From UBA2402 sp044371005 (lineage in GTDB: Bacteria; Planctomycetota; Phycisphaerae; Phycisphaerales; UBA1924): 64,000 nt of DNA. The stretch is from NCBI GenBank assembly GCA_044371005.1, contig JBILUL010000006.1, forward strand, positions 1-64,000. The letters run 5' to 3'. The notes under the pieces are model-generated. The model was given only the letters and a program-made list of their open reading frames with translations. It was not told where the DNA came from and searched no databases. A program made the position numbers and the translations under genes. Shown one piece after another: positions 42,412-51,400 of the stretch. Every line of letters starts with the position of its first letter. Position 1 is the stretch's first letter.

Positions 42412-44214
42412 ATGAAGGCCGGTTTCAACTGCACCATCGCCGCGGCGTCGCTCCCGTTGATCCTCTGGCTCACCGCCGGATGCGCCCGCAATGCGTCCCC
42501 ATTCGCCCAGGAATCGGAGCGGGAGATTCGCCGCGCCGTCATTGACAGCACACGCCGCGAGCTCGAAGACGCCCAGCGTTTCCCCAAGCCCGTGGTCTCG
42601 CACCGGGGTGAAGTGGGCAATGAGCTGGTCATCAAGCCAGAGGTCATGCCTGAACTCGAAGAGATGGCGGGCATCCGTTCGTATGACAAGGTGATGGTCG
42701 ATCTGGGCAAGGACATCTATGGCCGCCCGGCTCGCAGCGTGCGCGTGGGTCTTGAGCAGTTGATGCGCAGCGCCATTGAGAACAATGTCGCGGTGCAGTT
42801 CGCTCGCCTTGGACCGGCCATCTCCGAAGCGCAGGTGGTAGCCGCGGAAGCCGCGTTCGACTGGACGGTCTTCAGCAACGCCAACTGGACGAATCAGGAT
42901 GCACCTCGTGTTGGAACGGCCTTCGGCAGTTCGACGTTTTCGCCGGGGTTTGATCGTTTTCAGTCGCTCTCCAACTCAACGGGCCTTCGCCGCGTGATGG
43001 TGGGTGGCGGCCGGATGACGATCCAGCAGGACCTGAGCTACACGGACAACAGCACTCCGGGTCAGCGCAACAACCCCAATCCTGCAGAGCAGGCCTCGTT
43101 CACGGCGCAGTGGGATCAGCCGCTCCTCAAGGGCGCGGGCACGGACGTCACGCAGGCTGAAGTTCGCATTCAGCGGAACGCCGAGCGTACTTCGGTGCAG
43201 ACGCTTCGTCGCGATCTCATCCGCGTCGCGGGTGATGTCGAGAAGACCTACTGGGAGCTGGTGCAGGCCTACTCCGATGTGCTGATTCTTCAGCGTCTTC
43301 AGGAACGCGGCGAGAAGACTCGCGACCAGCTCAAGACGCGTGCACGCCTTGATGCCAACCAGGCCCAGATCGCCGATGCCGTCTCGCGCGTCGAACGCCG
43401 CAAGGTTGAAGTCATGCGGGCGCAGACGCGCGTGCGTGTTCTGAGCGATCGTCTCAAGGCACTGGCCAACGATCCTTCGATCCCCGTGGGCTCTGAGATC
43501 TACCTCATTCCCGCCGATCGTCCGGTCGACGCCCCGATCAAGTTCAGTCTGCTGGACTCGCTGCGTCAGGCCATTCAGAATCGCCCTGAAGTCCAGCAAT
43601 CGATCATCGCCATCGATGATGCCTCGATCCGCCAGGTCGTGGCCCGCAACCAGCGTCTGCCCGACCTGAACATGCGCCTGCAGACCAAGTTCGCCAGCCT
43701 CGATGACAACCTCGGGCAGGCCATCGGCTCGGAGTTCAACGGCAAGTTCGTCGACTATCTCATCGGTGGCTCGCTGGAGATCCCCATCGGCAACCGCAAG
43801 GCCGAGGCCGAGTATCGTCGCCGTCGCCTCGAGCGCATGCAGACGGTGCTCGCGTACAAGAACTCCGTGCAGACGGCCATCACCGAGACCAAGTCCGCGC
43901 TCGACCAGACGCTCGACAGCTATAAGCGAATCTCACAGACCGCCGATGCGCGACTCGCCGCGTCGGAAGTGCTCCGCGTCCTGTTGCTCGAAAAGCAGTT
44001 CGATCAGGGCATCAGCGTCGAGCGGCTTGATCTTGAACTCAATCGTCAGGAATCACTCGCCAATGCGGAGCGCGAGGAAGTGCAGTCGTATGTCGAGTAC
44101 AACTCGAATCTGGCGGACCTGTTCGCCGCGATGGGCACGCTGCTCGAACGCAACCGCATCGAGATGGTGGTGCCCTCGTCGAGTGATGTTCAGTGGGATG
44201 CGAGCGGCAAGTGA
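42412..44214 (+). CDS. TolC-family outer membrane channel lipoprotein
   Basis: A 600-residue protein. The N-terminus is a lipoprotein signal ending LTAGC, with the Cys at about residue 25. The helical body shows the pattern of outer-membrane efflux proteins: GLEQLMRSAIENNVAVQFAR early, long helices through GDVEKTYWELVQAYSDVLIL in the middle, then the second repeat with EIPIGNRKAEAEYRRRRLER and a coupling helix region ending VEYNSNLADLFAAMGTLL. Such channels form trimers that pair with inner-membrane pumps or type I secretion systems; no pump gene is adjacent, so the partner is unknown. The body is interrupted early by an extra polar region (residues 26-120). No Shine-Dalgarno sequence was found before the ATG at 42412. 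Confidence 0.88.
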   Translation: MKAGFNCTIAAASLPLILWLTAGCARNASPFAQESEREIRRAVIDSTRRELEDAQRFPKPVVSHRGEVGNELVIKPEVMPELEEMAGIRSYDKVMVDLGKDIYGRPARSVRVGLEQLMRSAIENNVAVQFARLGPAISEAQVVAAEAAFDWTVFSNANWTNQDAPRVGTAFGSSTFSPGFDRFQSLSNSTGLRRVMVGGGRMTIQQDLSYTDNSTPGQRNNPNPAEQASFTAQWDQPLLKGAGTDVTQAEVRIQRNAERTSVQTLRRDLIRVAGDVEKTYWELVQAYSDVLILQRLQERGEKTRDQLKTRARLDANQAQIADAVSRVERRKVEVMRAQTRVRVLSDRLKALANDPSIPVGSEIYLIPADRPVDAPIKFSLLDSLRQAIQNRPEVQQSIIAIDDASIRQVVARNQRLPDLNMRLQTKFASLDDNLGQAIGSEFNGKFVDYLIGGSLEIPIGNRKAEAEYRRRRLERMQTVLAYKNSVQTAITETKSALDQTLDSYKRISQTADARLAASEVLRVLLLEKQFDQGISVERLDLELNRQESLANAEREEVQSYVEYNSNLADLFAAMGTLLERNRIEMVVPSSSDVQWDASGK

Positions 44215-44316
44215 TGCCGCGGCGGACGGGGCCAGGATGCCCCGCCACAACGGTCGCACCTGGAAACTGAACTGACTGATGCAGAACGTGATCCGGAATC
44301 TGAAACGAAAGCTGCC

Positions 44317-45312
44317 ATGAACCCTGCAGGAACCTCTCAGATCAAAGCCGCGGCTCAGCGCCTCGCGTCTGGCCTCCTCGTCGCCTTCCCCACCGAAACC
44401 GTCTACGGCCTGGGTGCTGATGCCCTCAACCCCGAAGCGGTCGCCTCGGTCTTTTCGCTCAAGGGACGCCCCTCCCGCAATCCGCTGATCGTCCACGCCT
44501 CGGATGTGGCGATGGCACGGAGCTTGACCTCGTTCTGGTCTGAGACGGCGGAGGTGCTGGCCCACCACTTCTGGCCGGGCCCCCTCACGATCGTTCTTCC
44601 TAAAGCCGCGTCCATTCCCGGCAACGTGACTGCGGGCAGTCCGAATGTCGCCGTTCGCTGCCCGGATCATCCGGTTGCCCTCGAGTTGCTCCGTACGTTT
44701 GGCAAGCCGCTGGTTGGGCCAAGCGCGAACCCCTCAGGGCGGATCTCCCCCACCGCCGCGGCTCATGTGCAGGCCTATTTCGCCCCCCAGCAGGTCATGG
44801 TCCTTGAAGGCGGAGCGTGCCGCGCGGGTATTGAATCAACCGTGGTGTCGATCGTGGATCCGCTCAAGCCGGTCGTGCTGCGGCCGGGCGTCATCGCCGC
44901 GGCCCAGCTCGAAGAGGTTCTCAAGGTGCCTGTGGCGACGGAACTGGCCGCCCCTCGCGATGGAAGCCGCCCGCTGGCCGGGCCTGGAATGCTCCCTGTG
45001 CATTACGCCCCGGTCACCCCCGCGATGATGGCCACTGGAGCGGAAATCGCTCAGATGGCCGCCAAAGCGTCGCCGCGGCTTGCGATTCTCGCATTGTCCA
45101 CGCCGCCTGCCGCCGCGAGTGCTCACGAGGTCATCCGGATGGGTTCCGATGCACCAACCTATGCGAGGAACCTCTACGCGGCGTTGATGCGGGCCGATGC
45201 CGCCGGGTGTGATCTGATCGTCGTTGAGCGTCCGCCAATGAAAGACGGCGACCCGTTGTGGGTCGCCGTCCTGGATCGTCTTAATCGTGCGACCAGCCCC
45301 AAGGCGGGCTGA
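44317..45312 (+). CDS. tsaC: L-threonylcarbamoyladenylate synthase, Sua5 type
   Basis: A 331-residue protein. The N-terminal YrdC-like domain has FPTETVYGLGADA, FSLKGRPSRNPLIVH, FWPGPLTIVLP and VGPSANPSG, all typical of the enzyme that makes threonylcarbamoyl-AMP for tRNA t6A modification. The C-terminal 110 residues, starting near GMLPVHYAPVTP, form the extra Sua5 domain found in long forms. The substrate-binding Lys/Arg and Ser residues in those motifs are intact. The start is the ATG at 44317, 102 bases after the TolC gene. It meets the DinB gene tail-to-tail with 11 bases between. The partner tRNA enzymes TsaB/TsaD/TsaE are not in the window. Confidence 0.93.
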   Translation: MNPAGTSQIKAAAQRLASGLLVAFPTETVYGLGADALNPEAVASVFSLKGRPSRNPLIVHASDVAMARSLTSFWSETAEVLAHHFWPGPLTIVLPKAASIPGNVTAGSPNVAVRCPDHPVALELLRTFGKPLVGPSANPSGRISPTAAAHVQAYFAPQQVMVLEGGACRAGIESTVVSIVDPLKPVVLRPGVIAAAQLEEVLKVPVATELAAPRDGSRPLAGPGMLPVHYAPVTPAMMATGAEIAQMAAKASPRLAILALSTPPAAASAHEVIRMGSDAPTYARNLYAALMRADAAGCDLIVVERPPMKDGDPLWVAVLDRLNRATSPKAG

Positions 45313-45323
45313 GAAGGCTCGGT

Positions 45324-45992
45324 TCAGAAGACCGAAGGCAGGCCCAGGCCGCGGCGGAGATCTGCGAGCTGGCCGATGTGCCAGCCATCGTGGAACGCGA
45401 TCTTGGTCAGCGCATCGAGCTTGTCATTGACGAAGCCGCCGCCATCCTGCTCGGTGGGCTTGAGCAGCTCTGCATCGTTCGAAGCGCTCGCCGCGGCGAT
45501 GACCGCGTTGAACGAGTCCTCGTACGCCTTCTTCACTTCATCGAAGCTGGGATACTGCGACGCATCGCTGCTGGGCTTGCTGCCCATGCCAAAGAGCGCG
45601 TTGTAGGACTCAGGAACGATCGGTGCGCCGCCGGTGAGCAGGCCGTTCATCCAGCTGGCCGTGCTGGCCAGGTGACCGAACGTCCAGAGCAGGTGGTTCG
45701 GGCAGCCGGTGGGCTGGGCGAGCACCTGGTCATCCGGGAACCCAGCCGCGAACTTCTGAATGAGGCCATAGGTGAACTTGGCGTGGGCGACGGCGCGATC
45801 GCGCATCAGGGTCGAGGGAGCAGCGGCCTTCGCTGCAGCCTTGGCTGCGGGCTTGCTCGAAGCAGCCTTCTTCGCCACGCTCTTGGCCACACTCTTGGCT
45901 GGCTTGGCCTTGGCCACCGGCTTCTTGGCGGGCTTGCTTGCGGGCTTCTTCACGGCCTTCTTGGCCACTTTCTTTGCGGCTTTCTTGCTCAT
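45324..45992 (-). CDS. DinB-family protein with histone-like Lys/Ala/Pro-rich N-terminal tail
   Basis: A 222-residue protein. The first 60 residues are a string of KKA, KPA and KSV units (for example KKVAKKAVKKPASKPAKKPV), like the C-terminal tails of histone H1 and bacterial H1-like proteins. The remaining 160 residues are a DinB four-helix bundle: AHAKFTYGLIQKFAAGF, the first metal His in LLWTFGHLASTASWMNGLL, and the second pair in KIAFHDGWHIGQLADLRRGL. DinB proteins are metal-dependent enzymes of mostly unknown substrate. The tail may bind DNA or RNA. The ATG at 45992 has GGGAG about 10 bases upstream. It converges with tsaC and follows proS on the same strand at 100 bases. Confidence 0.88.
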   Translation of the reverse strand: MSKKAAKKVAKKAVKKPASKPAKKPVAKAKPAKSVAKSVAKKAASSKPAAKAAAKAAAPSTLMRDRAVAHAKFTYGLIQKFAAGFPDDQVLAQPTGCPNHLLWTFGHLASTASWMNGLLTGGAPIVPESYNALFGMGSKPSSDASQYPSFDEVKKAYEDSFNAVIAAASASNDAELLKPTEQDGGGFVNDKLDALTKIAFHDGWHIGQLADLRRGLGLPSVF

Positions 45993-46092
45993 GGCTGACA
46001 AACTCCCTGTTCTGGTTCTTCCTGCATCCGGCAGACCTTGCCGGTCAAATGGGCTTGACTCAAGCGTACGTCGACCAACCGCTCGGCGTGTT

Positions 46093-47910
46093 TCACCGTG
46101 CGTTGATCACGCCGACGCACTTTTCCACGATCGCATCGAGCGCGACCACGTCGCCCTTGCCTGCATCGCGGCGGGCCTTGTACTCAACGCCGCCCTGCTC
46201 CAAAGCCTTGTCGCCGATGGTGATGCGCAGAGGCACACCGATCAGGTCGGCATCCTTGAACTTCACGCCGGGCCGCTCGTCGCGGTCGTCGATCAGCACA
46301 TCAACACCCGCTGCGGTGAGGTCGGCCACCAGCTTGGTCGCAACCTCGCGGTGACGCGCATCCTCGGGCTTCATGAGCACTACGAGCACGTGATACGGCG
46401 CGAGTGCCACGGGCCAGATGATGCCACCTTCGTCGTGACTCATCTCAACGCACGCGGCCATCGTGCGGCTGACGCCGATGCCGTAGCAACCCATGATGAC
46501 CGTTTCCTTCTTCTGCTGGGGCGTGAGCACAGCTAGGCCCATGGCCTGTGAGTACTTGGTGCCGAGCTTGAAGATGTGACCCACTTCGATGCCGCGGCCA
46601 GTGACGAGCTTCTCGCCCTTGGACTGGGGGCTGGGGTCGCCCGCGAGTGCATTGCGAAGATCGCCAACGCGCACCTTCGAACCGTCCTGCAGAGCCGCGC
46701 CCAGATCGCGTGTCCAGGAGAACTGCGTGACGTGGTGGTCGGCTTCATCTGCGCCAGTGGCCCACGCTGCGGCGCCTACGGCGGCGTCGCAATCGATCAG
46801 CAGCAACGTGCCGGGGATCTTCGCGACCATCAACGGGCTGACGTAACCGATGGCGAAGCCCGCGGCACGCGCGGCCTTTTCATCGGCCATCTGCACGGTG
46901 CAGCCGCTGAGTGCCTTGACCTTGCCCTCGTTGACATCGTGATCGCCGCGGACGGTGGCGAGGATCCACTTGTACGCCTGGTCCTTGCCCATGGTCTGGA
47001 AGACGATGGTCTTGAGCATTCCCGCGGGGCTCACCTTGAGCGCACCCGCAACCGCATCGATGCCGGGCATGCCGGGTGTGTGGTGCTTGGTGAGTGCGCC
47101 GATGGCTTCGCCGCCGGCGAAGGAGAAGGGGCGCTCGCCGATTTCGCACTTCTCGACGTTCGCCGCGTATCCGGAGGTGAGACACTTGAGCACAGTGTCT
47201 TCGCCGCTGGCGCAGTTCACCATGAACTCGTGACTGGCCGAGCCGCCGATGGGGCCGGATTCAGCTTCAACGGCGGAGAAGTCCAGGCCGCAGCGAGTGA
47301 AGATGTTGGTGTACGCGCGGTACATCGCGTCGTAGGTCTCGTTCAGACCGCCGGGGCCTTCGATGGCGAGGTGGAAGGAGTAAGCATCCTTCATCAGGAA
47401 CTCGCGGCAGCGCAGCAGGCCAGCGCGAGGACGCGCCTCGTCGCGGAACTTGGTCTGAATCTGATAGATGTTCAGCGGCAGCTGCTTGTAGCTAGTCAGC
47501 GCACCAATCATGAGCTGCGTGATCACTTCCTCGTGCGTGGGCGCGAGCGCATTCATGCGGCCCTTGCGGTCCTTCACGCGGAAGAGATTGTCGCCGTAGG
47601 TCTCATCGCGCTTGGTTCCCTCGAAGAGCTCGAAGGGTTCGAGCGCGGGCATGAGCATTTCAGTCGCGCCGACCGCGTCCAGTTCCTCGCGGATGATCGA
47701 GCTGACCTTGTTGATCACTCGGTGCGCCAGCGGCAGGTAGTCATAGATGCCGGCACCGACCTGACGGATGAAGCCGGCGCGGTGCAGCAGCACGTGGCTG
47801 GGCACTTCAGCATCGTTTGGCGCTTCACGGGTGGTGGGAATCAGCGACTGCGACCAGCGATGCTGGACGCCACTGCGGACCGAACTGACGACAGGACGAA
47901 GTGATGACAT
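46093..47910 (-). CDS. proS: Prolyl-tRNA synthetase (bacterial type with editing domain)
   Basis: A 605-residue class II aminoacyl-tRNA synthetase that charges tRNA-Pro. The N-terminal motif 1 region is HVLLHRAGFIRQVGAGIYDY. Motif 2 is FRDEARPRAGLLRCREFLMK, followed by DAYSFH. The YbaK-like editing insertion lies about at residues 240-400 (GMPGIDAVAGALKV, VSPAGMLKTIVFQTMGKD), followed by motif 3, GCYGIGVSRTMAACVE. The C-terminal anticodon-binding domain ends with GVEYKARRDAGKGDVV. Length is as expected for the bacterial form. The ATG at 47910 starts a short extension before the conserved core. The DinB gene follows at 100 bases. Confidence 0.96.
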   Translation of the reverse strand: MSSLRPVVSSVRSGVQHRWSQSLIPTTREAPNDAEVPSHVLLHRAGFIRQVGAGIYDYLPLAHRVINKVSSIIREELDAVGATEMLMPALEPFELFEGTKRDETYGDNLFRVKDRKGRMNALAPTHEEVITQLMIGALTSYKQLPLNIYQIQTKFRDEARPRAGLLRCREFLMKDAYSFHLAIEGPGGLNETYDAMYRAYTNIFTRCGLDFSAVEAESGPIGGSASHEFMVNCASGEDTVLKCLTSGYAANVEKCEIGERPFSFAGGEAIGALTKHHTPGMPGIDAVAGALKVSPAGMLKTIVFQTMGKDQAYKWILATVRGDHDVNEGKVKALSGCTVQMADEKAARAAGFAIGYVSPLMVAKIPGTLLLIDCDAAVGAAAWATGADEADHHVTQFSWTRDLGAALQDGSKVRVGDLRNALAGDPSPQSKGEKLVTGRGIEVGHIFKLGTKYSQAMGLAVLTPQQKKETVIMGCYGIGVSRTMAACVEMSHDEGGIIWPVALAPYHVLVVLMKPEDARHREVATKLVADLTAAGVDVLIDDRDERPGVKFKDADLIGVPLRITIGDKALEQGGVEYKARRDAGKGDVVALDAIVEKCVGVINAR

Positions 47911-48040
47911 GAGGAGTGAGGGTACGGGTGCGAAAGTGCCATCGGCAACGCCGAGTGGCACGGGAACAGAGATATTCACGGCGTGGCAACGCCACCCCGG
48001 AACCGATCAGATCTCGTAGGACCAATGGGTCGGGCGCGGC

Positions 48041-49525
48041 TTACTTCGTGCCGTCCATCGGGGGCGGGAAGAGGAAGCTCAGGGCCTGCGGCAGCCGCTT
48101 GGACCAGGCCTCTTCATTGTGCTGTCCCGCGGCATCGACCACCAGCAGGCGACGATCCGGACCAAGGCCAGCCTTGTCGAGCACCGAGTCGAGCGAACGG
48201 ACCGCATCGACATACGCCTTGTTGCGGTCGGCGTTCTTGGCCTCGGTTCCCAGTTCAGCTCCACCCATGCCCAGGTAGACGCGCTTGGGCCAGGTCTTCA
48301 CGCCAGCGACAAAGGAGTCCCACACCTTGGCTTCGCCCGTGCGAAGCGGCAGGCTCTCGGCCAGCAGCAGGCCGAAGGTTTCCGGGTGGGTGGTCGCCGC
48401 GTAGAGGCTGATGGCCGCGCCGAGCGATGCGCCGCCGATGCCCGTGTTCTCGGGACCGGTCTTGACACGGAATGCGGCTTCAACGCGAGGCTTGACTTCA
48501 TTGAGCAGCCACGAAGTGTGGACTTGGCCCGCTGCGGGAATGTCGTTGATGCCCGAGACCGGCATGTACTCACTGTTGCGGCCCTGACCGGCGTTGGGAA
48601 CGGCGACGATGATCGCCGGTGCCATCATGTGGCGTGTGATCAGGGAGGTTGCGACTTCATCGGCCTTCCATTCCGCCGCGGCGCCGGGCGTGGTCTCGAA
48701 GACATGCTGCCCGTCATGCAGGTAGATGACCGGATACTTCGCGCGGGCATTGGCCGGTTCGGAGTAGCCAGGGGGCAACCAGACCAGAAGTTCGCGCGTG
48801 GTGCCTGCAGCAGTCGTTGCGCCACCGGAAACCTGCAGGCGGCGGACGTCGCCCGTCACCTTGAGGGCGCGATAGGGATCGAACGCGGCCTTCGCTGCGT
48901 TTTCAGGCTTTTCATCACCCCAGTGCGGCACGGTGAACTCGAACTTGGGCTGTTCACCTTCCTTGATGGTCGATGCATCAACCATGGGCAGCGAGCGATT
49001 GCCTGGTGCCGACATGTCCTGATTGAGCTCTTCGAGGGCCCAGTCACCACGGGTGAACTTGAACTCCAGGCGATCGGTGCGACCTGCCGGGCGCTTCACG
49101 ATGATGCGCCAGCGCATGTCTGACTGGGGCTCGAGCTTGAAGCTTGCGTCGCCCGGGTTCCAGTTGCCCCAGTTGCTGGCAAGGTAAATGGGTGATGAGG
49201 GGCTCGCACGCCCTGACTTGTCCTCCACCACCAGCACGAATCCCTGCGGCAGGGTTTCGGGTTCAACCTGACCGGCAGGCTGCGCTTCGTACCCGGCGGG
49301 GAGGCCCTTACCTGAGTACTTCTGAGGCGCGTTCGTGGCCGAGCCATGCGCGAGGCGTTCGCCGATGGCGTTGGCGCCACCGGTGGTGCCGGCGCCAGCG
49401 CCGATGGGTGGAACATCCATCCGCCGCGGCTCCTTGATGGAAACCGCAATGGCGTAACAGATCATCACGGTGACGACGATCGGCGAGAGAACATACGCGG
49501 TCAACGCGACATGCTGGCGCTTCAT
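48041..49525 (-). CDS. Exported esterase/hydrolase of the enterochelin-esterase fold
   Basis: A 494-residue protein. The N-terminal hydrophobic segment (TAYVLSPIVVTVMICYAIAV) is a signal anchor. Residues about 85-190 include SPIYLASNWGNWNPGDASFK, a starch-binding-like beta domain. The C-terminal 280 residues are an alpha/beta hydrolase: RELLVWLPPGYSEP, KYPVIYLHDGQHVF, and the nucleophile elbow GIGGASLGAAIS with Ser in GASLG. The His is likely near DAAGQHNEEAW. Related proteins are esterases or hydrolases of phenolic esters and siderophores; the substrate is unknown. I chose the ATG at 49525 because GGAGAG lies 5-9 bases before it; ATGs at 49555 and 49576 lack this. It is followed by proS 130 bases downstream on the same strand. 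Confidence 0.82.
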   Translation of the reverse strand: MKRQHVALTAYVLSPIVVTVMICYAIAVSIKEPRRMDVPPIGAGAGTTGGANAIGERLAHGSATNAPQKYSGKGLPAGYEAQPAGQVEPETLPQGFVLVVEDKSGRASPSSPIYLASNWGNWNPGDASFKLEPQSDMRWRIIVKRPAGRTDRLEFKFTRGDWALEELNQDMSAPGNRSLPMVDASTIKEGEQPKFEFTVPHWGDEKPENAAKAAFDPYRALKVTGDVRRLQVSGGATTAAGTTRELLVWLPPGYSEPANARAKYPVIYLHDGQHVFETTPGAAAEWKADEVATSLITRHMMAPAIIVAVPNAGQGRNSEYMPVSGINDIPAAGQVHTSWLLNEVKPRVEAAFRVKTGPENTGIGGASLGAAISLYAATTHPETFGLLLAESLPLRTGEAKVWDSFVAGVKTWPKRVYLGMGGAELGTEAKNADRNKAYVDAVRSLDSVLDKAGLGPDRRLLVVDAAGQHNEEAWSKRLPQALSFLFPPPMDGTK

Positions 49526-49652
49526 CAAACTCTCCGGTGCTATCGCAGCAAGCATCACGAACTCCAACTCGGGCAATCAACTGAACACTCTCGAAAAGGG
49601 GCTGAATCGACGGCGATTCAGCACTCCCACGAATCCGGGCGTACGCTGCGGT

Positions 49653-50285
49653 TCAGCGGGCCTTGGCGTAGAGCTCGGTGACCTTCGACCAGTTCACCAC
49701 GTTCCACCACGCGCCGACATAGTCGGGGCGACGATTCTGGTACTTGAGGTAATAGGCGTGCTCCCAGACATCAAGGCCCAGGATCGGCGTGCCTTCGCAG
49801 CCGGCGATGGCCTTGCCCATGATCGGGTTGTCCTGGTTGGCCGTCGAGCAGATCTCGAGTTTGCCGCCGTTGACGACGAGCCACGCCCAGCCAGAGCCGA
49901 AGCGGCCCGCGGCTGCCGCGGCGAACTTTTCCTTGAACGCATCGAACGAGCCGAACGCAGCGTTGATCGCCGCGGCAAGATCGCCCGAAGGTGCGCCGCC
50001 GCCGCCGTTGCCGGCGGGAGCCATGAGCTCCCAGAACATGGAGTGATTGAGATGGCCGCCGGCGTTGTTGCGCAGCACGCCACGCTTGTCGTCGGGGAGT
50101 GAGGCGAGGTCGCGGACGAGCTGGTCGGCGGTCTTGTCGGCGAAGGGGGTGCCTTCGAGGGCCTTGTTGGCGTTATTCACGTACGCGGCGTGGTGCTTGC
50201 CGTGGTGGATGTTCATCGTCGCCGAGTCGATGTGCGGCTCGAGTGCTTCGGGTGCGTAGGGGAGGGCGGGGAGAGAAAGGGGCAT
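49653..50285 (-). CDS. sodA: Superoxide dismutase (Mn type)
   Basis: A 210-residue iron/manganese superoxide dismutase, which turns superoxide into hydrogen peroxide and oxygen. Metal ligands are in HHGKHHAAYV, NHSMFW (with the preceding GGHL), DVWEHAYYL and the C-terminal YQNRRPDYVGAWWNVVNW. The STANQDNP segment, with Gln in NQD, is the usual sign of the Mn enzyme. The core length is normal. No signal peptide is visible, so it is cytoplasmic. AGAGGA lies 7 bases before the ATG at 50285. It is followed by the esterase at 127 bases on the same strand. Metal preference is inferred from motifs, not proven. Confidence 0.95.
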   Translation of the reverse strand: MPLSLPALPYAPEALEPHIDSATMNIHHGKHHAAYVNNANKALEGTPFADKTADQLVRDLASLPDDKRGVLRNNAGGHLNHSMFWELMAPAGNGGGGAPSGDLAAAINAAFGSFDAFKEKFAAAAAGRFGSGWAWLVVNGGKLEICSTANQDNPIMGKAIAGCEGTPILGLDVWEHAYYLKYQNRRPDYVGAWWNVVNWSKVTELYAKAR

Positions 50286-50368
50286 GAAATGTCCTCTGGT
50301 TAGGGGGTCTGACGTGAGGCGCAGGGTGCAAACCCTGTGGATAATGTGTCGAAATAGAGATTATCTGT

Positions 50369-50396
50369 TTGCGGTTTTTTCAGGACAGGTTAGACT
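50369..50396 (+). promoter_or_regulatory. Promoter-like pair in the long intergenic region
   Basis: TTGCGG and TAGACT with a 16-base spacer, the same spacing as the promoters before dcd and the pseudopilin at 6032. It could drive a long leader of the sigma gene or a non-coding RNA. Confidence 0.4.
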
Positions 50397-50399
50397 CTG

Positions 50400-50714
50400 A
50401 TGGTGATTTCGCGGCAATGCGTTTCGCCACGGCTCGCGCGTTGGTTGAGCTTGCGGCTCTCTTTTATTGGTCTAGGCCTCGGATTGGCTTCGGTCAGCAC
50501 CGCGGGGTTGCATGCGGATCGAACCAAGCGTAGGAATGTGAATGAACAGGATGTGAATGAAGTGGGCAGATGGGGGATGACTTCCCTTCCGCCCGCAGAA
50601 TTGGCAGGGTCCCGACGTTCCACCAGGTCCACGATGACTCGGGATGTTCGGAAGCCGTTTGCAGGCAAGTGCGACTGCTCAGCACTTGGATTTCGGAACA
50701 TAACCAGCCAGTGA
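50400..50714 (+). CDS. Marginal small secreted-protein candidate
   Basis: A 104-residue frame with a signal-peptide-like N-terminus (basic SPRLARW, then LSFIGLGLGLASVSTAGLHA). The rest is polar with Arg/Ser/Thr-rich stretches and no family resemblance. The ATG lies three bases after the -10 box of the promoter-like pair, too near for it to be the transcribed start, and no Shine-Dalgarno sequence exists. This may well be non-coding; I list it because the signal-like start and the promoter coincide. Confidence 0.18.
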   Translation: MVISRQCVSPRLARWLSLRLSFIGLGLGLASVSTAGLHADRTKRRNVNEQDVNEVGRWGMTSLPPAELAGSRRSTRSTMTRDVRKPFAGKCDCSALGFRNITSQ

Positions 50715-51400
50715 ACGTACCACTTTGCGTGAACAACGCCGGTGGCGAAACGCTCGGCGATGTGGAGGGTTGCGGACGCACGGGACATCGGATGTGGATT
50801 GAAAGCCGCCGGCATCAGGTGTCGGCCTTGGACTACGCCTGAACAGGTTCCGTACATAGTTCAACCGCTTCGGCAGTCCGGACGACCTTCGAGTGGCACT
50901 GAGATTGCGAATGTGCATGTTAGGATTCGGTTGGTGAGATGGGTATCGGACATGTGCCGAGCGGAGTGGAAGGGAATCGAGTGCTGGTCACCGGAAACGG
51001 TGATTGGTGGTGTGACAGGATGGGCAACTTGTAGGAAATAGCGGGCGCGATTTTGGCTTTCTGATGTCATTTACGGCCATCTAGGACAAGAATGGCAACT
51101 GAGCGTGCTTTGATTGCGAACAACAACCCCCACGGGCTCTGCATGCGCGAAGGTACGGTGCATGTGCGGTGTTCGAGGGGGGTTGAGGTGTGATAGATTG
51201 CAGATTGACAAGCGGTTGAGGTTGAACGCTTTGGTGACCGCCGGTTGCGAGAAGAAGGGAGGCAGTGGTTCGGGTTTGGCAGAAACGGGTTTGCACGAAA
51301 GAGAACAAGAACGAACGTGAGTCGGTGTTTGGTCAAATACTGCAAAGTGCGGCAGGGACCCATCGAATCACATCATGCCAGGGTTGGCAAGGAACAAGAC

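Larger units (their letters stand above)
50286..51400. other. Long intergenic region before the sigma factor gene
   Basis: About 1.1 kb between divergent genes. It has lower GC and less codon-like structure than the rest of the window. A promoter-like pair at 50369-50396 points rightward and a marginal frame follows at 50400-50714. The 5' end of the sigma gene mRNA must lie somewhere here, but no promoter just upstream of it is convincing. Confidence 0.5.

Noticed and set aside
45244..45270. 11-bp perfect hairpin (GACGGCGACCC / GGGTCGCCGTC)
   Set aside because: It lies inside the tsaC coding region, 40 bases before the stop, and has no T run, so it is not a terminator.
46576..47904. 442-codon plus-strand frame opposite proS
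   Set aside because: Antisense of a real synthetase gene; no recognisable domain.
50742..51041. 99-codon plus-strand frame before the sigma factor
   Set aside because: No ribosome-binding site, no family resemblance and no codon bias like that of neighbouring genes.
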